Source of the DNA: Comamonadaceae bacterium
GTDB taxonomy: Bacteria; Pseudomonadota; Gammaproteobacteria; Burkholderiales; Burkholderiaceae_C
Length of the DNA stretch: 46,756 bases
Direction: 5' to 3'
NCBI GenBank assembly: GCA_947373245.1
Contig: CANBWY010000010.1
Location: 1 to 46,756 of the forward strand
The position numbers and the translations under genes were made by a program. The notes under the pieces were generated by a model, which made no database searches, had not been told where the DNA came from, and saw only the letters and a program-made list of their open reading frames with translations. This document shows positions 46,102-46,756 of the stretch, in pieces. How positions within the stretch are numbered: the first letter of the stretch is position 1; every line of letters begins with the position of its first letter.

Positions 46102-46154
46102 GAACTGCCGCAGACAAAGGGCATGCGCAGCGCAAGATGGCGCATTGCCCCGCC

Positions 46155-46160
46155 TAAAAT
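46155..46160 (+). promoter_or_regulatory. Candidate -10 element for a leaderless glnS transcript
   Basis: TAAAAT followed by six bases and then the glnS ATG at 46167, the same spacing as at 12107-12119. No convincing -35 or Shine-Dalgarno sequence. Confidence 0.4.
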
Positions 46161-46166
46161 CAGCGG

Positions 46167-46756
46167 ATGACGAAACCCGCCCACTCTGCGACAGAACAAG
46201 ACCACAAGCCCAGCAACTTCTTGCGCCAAATCATCGAGAACGATTTGGCCCAAGGCACTTACGCCAGCCGCCGCTGGGCAGGCAACCCCGGTGACGCAGC
46301 GCATCACTCAGCAGGCGAGCCAGACCCTGCCAAGATTCGCACGCGTTTTCCGCCCGAGCCCAACGGCTACTTGCACGTGGGCCACGCCAAAAGCATTTGC
46401 ATCAACTTCGGCTTGGCGCGCGACTACGGTGGCGTGTGCCACCTGCGCTTTGACGACACCAACCCCGAAAAAGAAGACACCGAATACGTCAACTCCATCA
46501 TCGACGCGGTGAAATGGCTGGGCTTTGACTGGGCGCAACTTGGTCAAACGGCAGGCTCTGCCGCGCCCTACCAAGCGAGCGACTACTTCGACTTCATGTA
46601 CCGCGCTGCCGAGGCTTTGATTGAAGCCGGCCACGCCTACGTGGACGAACAAACGCCAGAAGACATGCGCGCCAACCGTGGCGACTTTGGCAAGCCCGGC
46701 GTGAACAGCCCTTTTCGCACACGCACACCCGCTGAAAACCTCGCACGCTTTCGCGA
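46167..46756 (+). CDS. glnS: Glutaminyl-tRNA synthetase, 5' part (cut by window end)
   Basis: The frame is open from ATG 46167 to the window end (196 complete codons). The product charges tRNA-Gln with glutamine. It shows [38 protein letters not shown] (the class I HIGH-type motif, here HVGH) and [15 protein letters not shown], all characteristic of GlnS. The C-terminal remainder, including KMSKS, lies outside. The N-terminal Gly/Asp/Ala-rich insertion before the catalytic domain is usual in Burkholderiales. Confidence 0.95.
   Translation, partial: MTKPAHSATEQDHKPSNFLRQIIENDLAQGTYASRRWAGNPGDAAHHSAGEPDPAKIRTRFPPEPNGYLHVGHAKSICINFGLARDYGGVCHLRFDDTNPEKEDTEYVNSIIDAVKWLGFDWAQLGQTAGSAAPYQASDYFDFMYRAAEALIEAGHAYVDEQTPEDMRANRGDFGKPGVNSPFRTRTPAENLARFR

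Noticed and set aside
1-46756. Mobile elements, prophage, CRISPR arrays or defence islands
   Set aside because: No transposase, integrase, cas-like gene, regular short repeats or long inverted repeats were seen; gene content and base composition look uniformly chromosomal.

Overview
The window looks like the chromosome of a betaproteobacterium of the order Burkholderiales, most likely family Comamonadaceae (a Limnohabitans/Rhodoferax-like freshwater organism). This is inferred from protein flavour and gene order: tpiA-secG-tRNA-Leu, pnp with rpsO, and the typical glnS N-terminus. No rRNA gene is present to confirm it. I saw no insertion sequence, prophage, integrase or CRISPR array, and no gap between genes exceeds 300 bases. 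The gaps of 100-225 bases hold promoters, hairpins and candidate operators, listed below.

Layout. (1) 1-6160, all minus strand: tRNA-Leu(GAG), secG, tpiA, a quinone oxidoreductase, pnp, rpsO, tsaD. (2) 6173-10128, minus: a tail-anchored protein with two TerB-like repeats, preceded by a response regulator/histidine kinase pair. The same 17-bp inverted-repeat motif lies upstream of the regulator and, in two copies, upstream of the TerB-like gene. (3) 10352-14255, plus: ybiB/trpD2, cobA, a BaiN/HI0933-type flavoprotein, rpsU, yqeY. (4) 14264-18845: a MipA/OmpV outer-membrane protein and a DUF4118 sensor-like membrane protein (minus), an esterase whose start codon overlaps that of the sensor, then pmbA (minus) and darP (plus). 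(5) 18842-22413: mog, a small unknown gene, cysE, trmJ, suhB. (6) 22416-40177: a large glycerol/glycoside locus. (7) 40289-46756: mutS, an Anbu-like proteasome homologue, an alpha/beta hydrolase, uppP, an HTH-2TM protein and the start of glnS.

The glycerol/glycoside locus is the centrepiece. A divergent promoter region at 30033-30155 drives two sets of genes. To the left is glpSTPQUV (ATP-driven glycerol importer) followed by glpD. To the right is glpR-glpK, followed with almost no gaps by a Gfo/Idh/MocA dehydrogenase, a complete CUT1 sugar ABC importer and a cytoplasmic GH31 alpha-glucosidase. My inference is that the locus imports both free glycerol and an alpha-glycoside. A glyceryl glycoside such as glucosylglycerol would explain why the two halves are fused, because GH31 hydrolysis would release glycerol to GlpK and GlpD. 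This is a hypothesis, not something the sequence proves.

Start codons were chosen by Shine-Dalgarno sequence, overlap with neighbours and family length. Several differ from the longest open frame, and this is noted in each entry.
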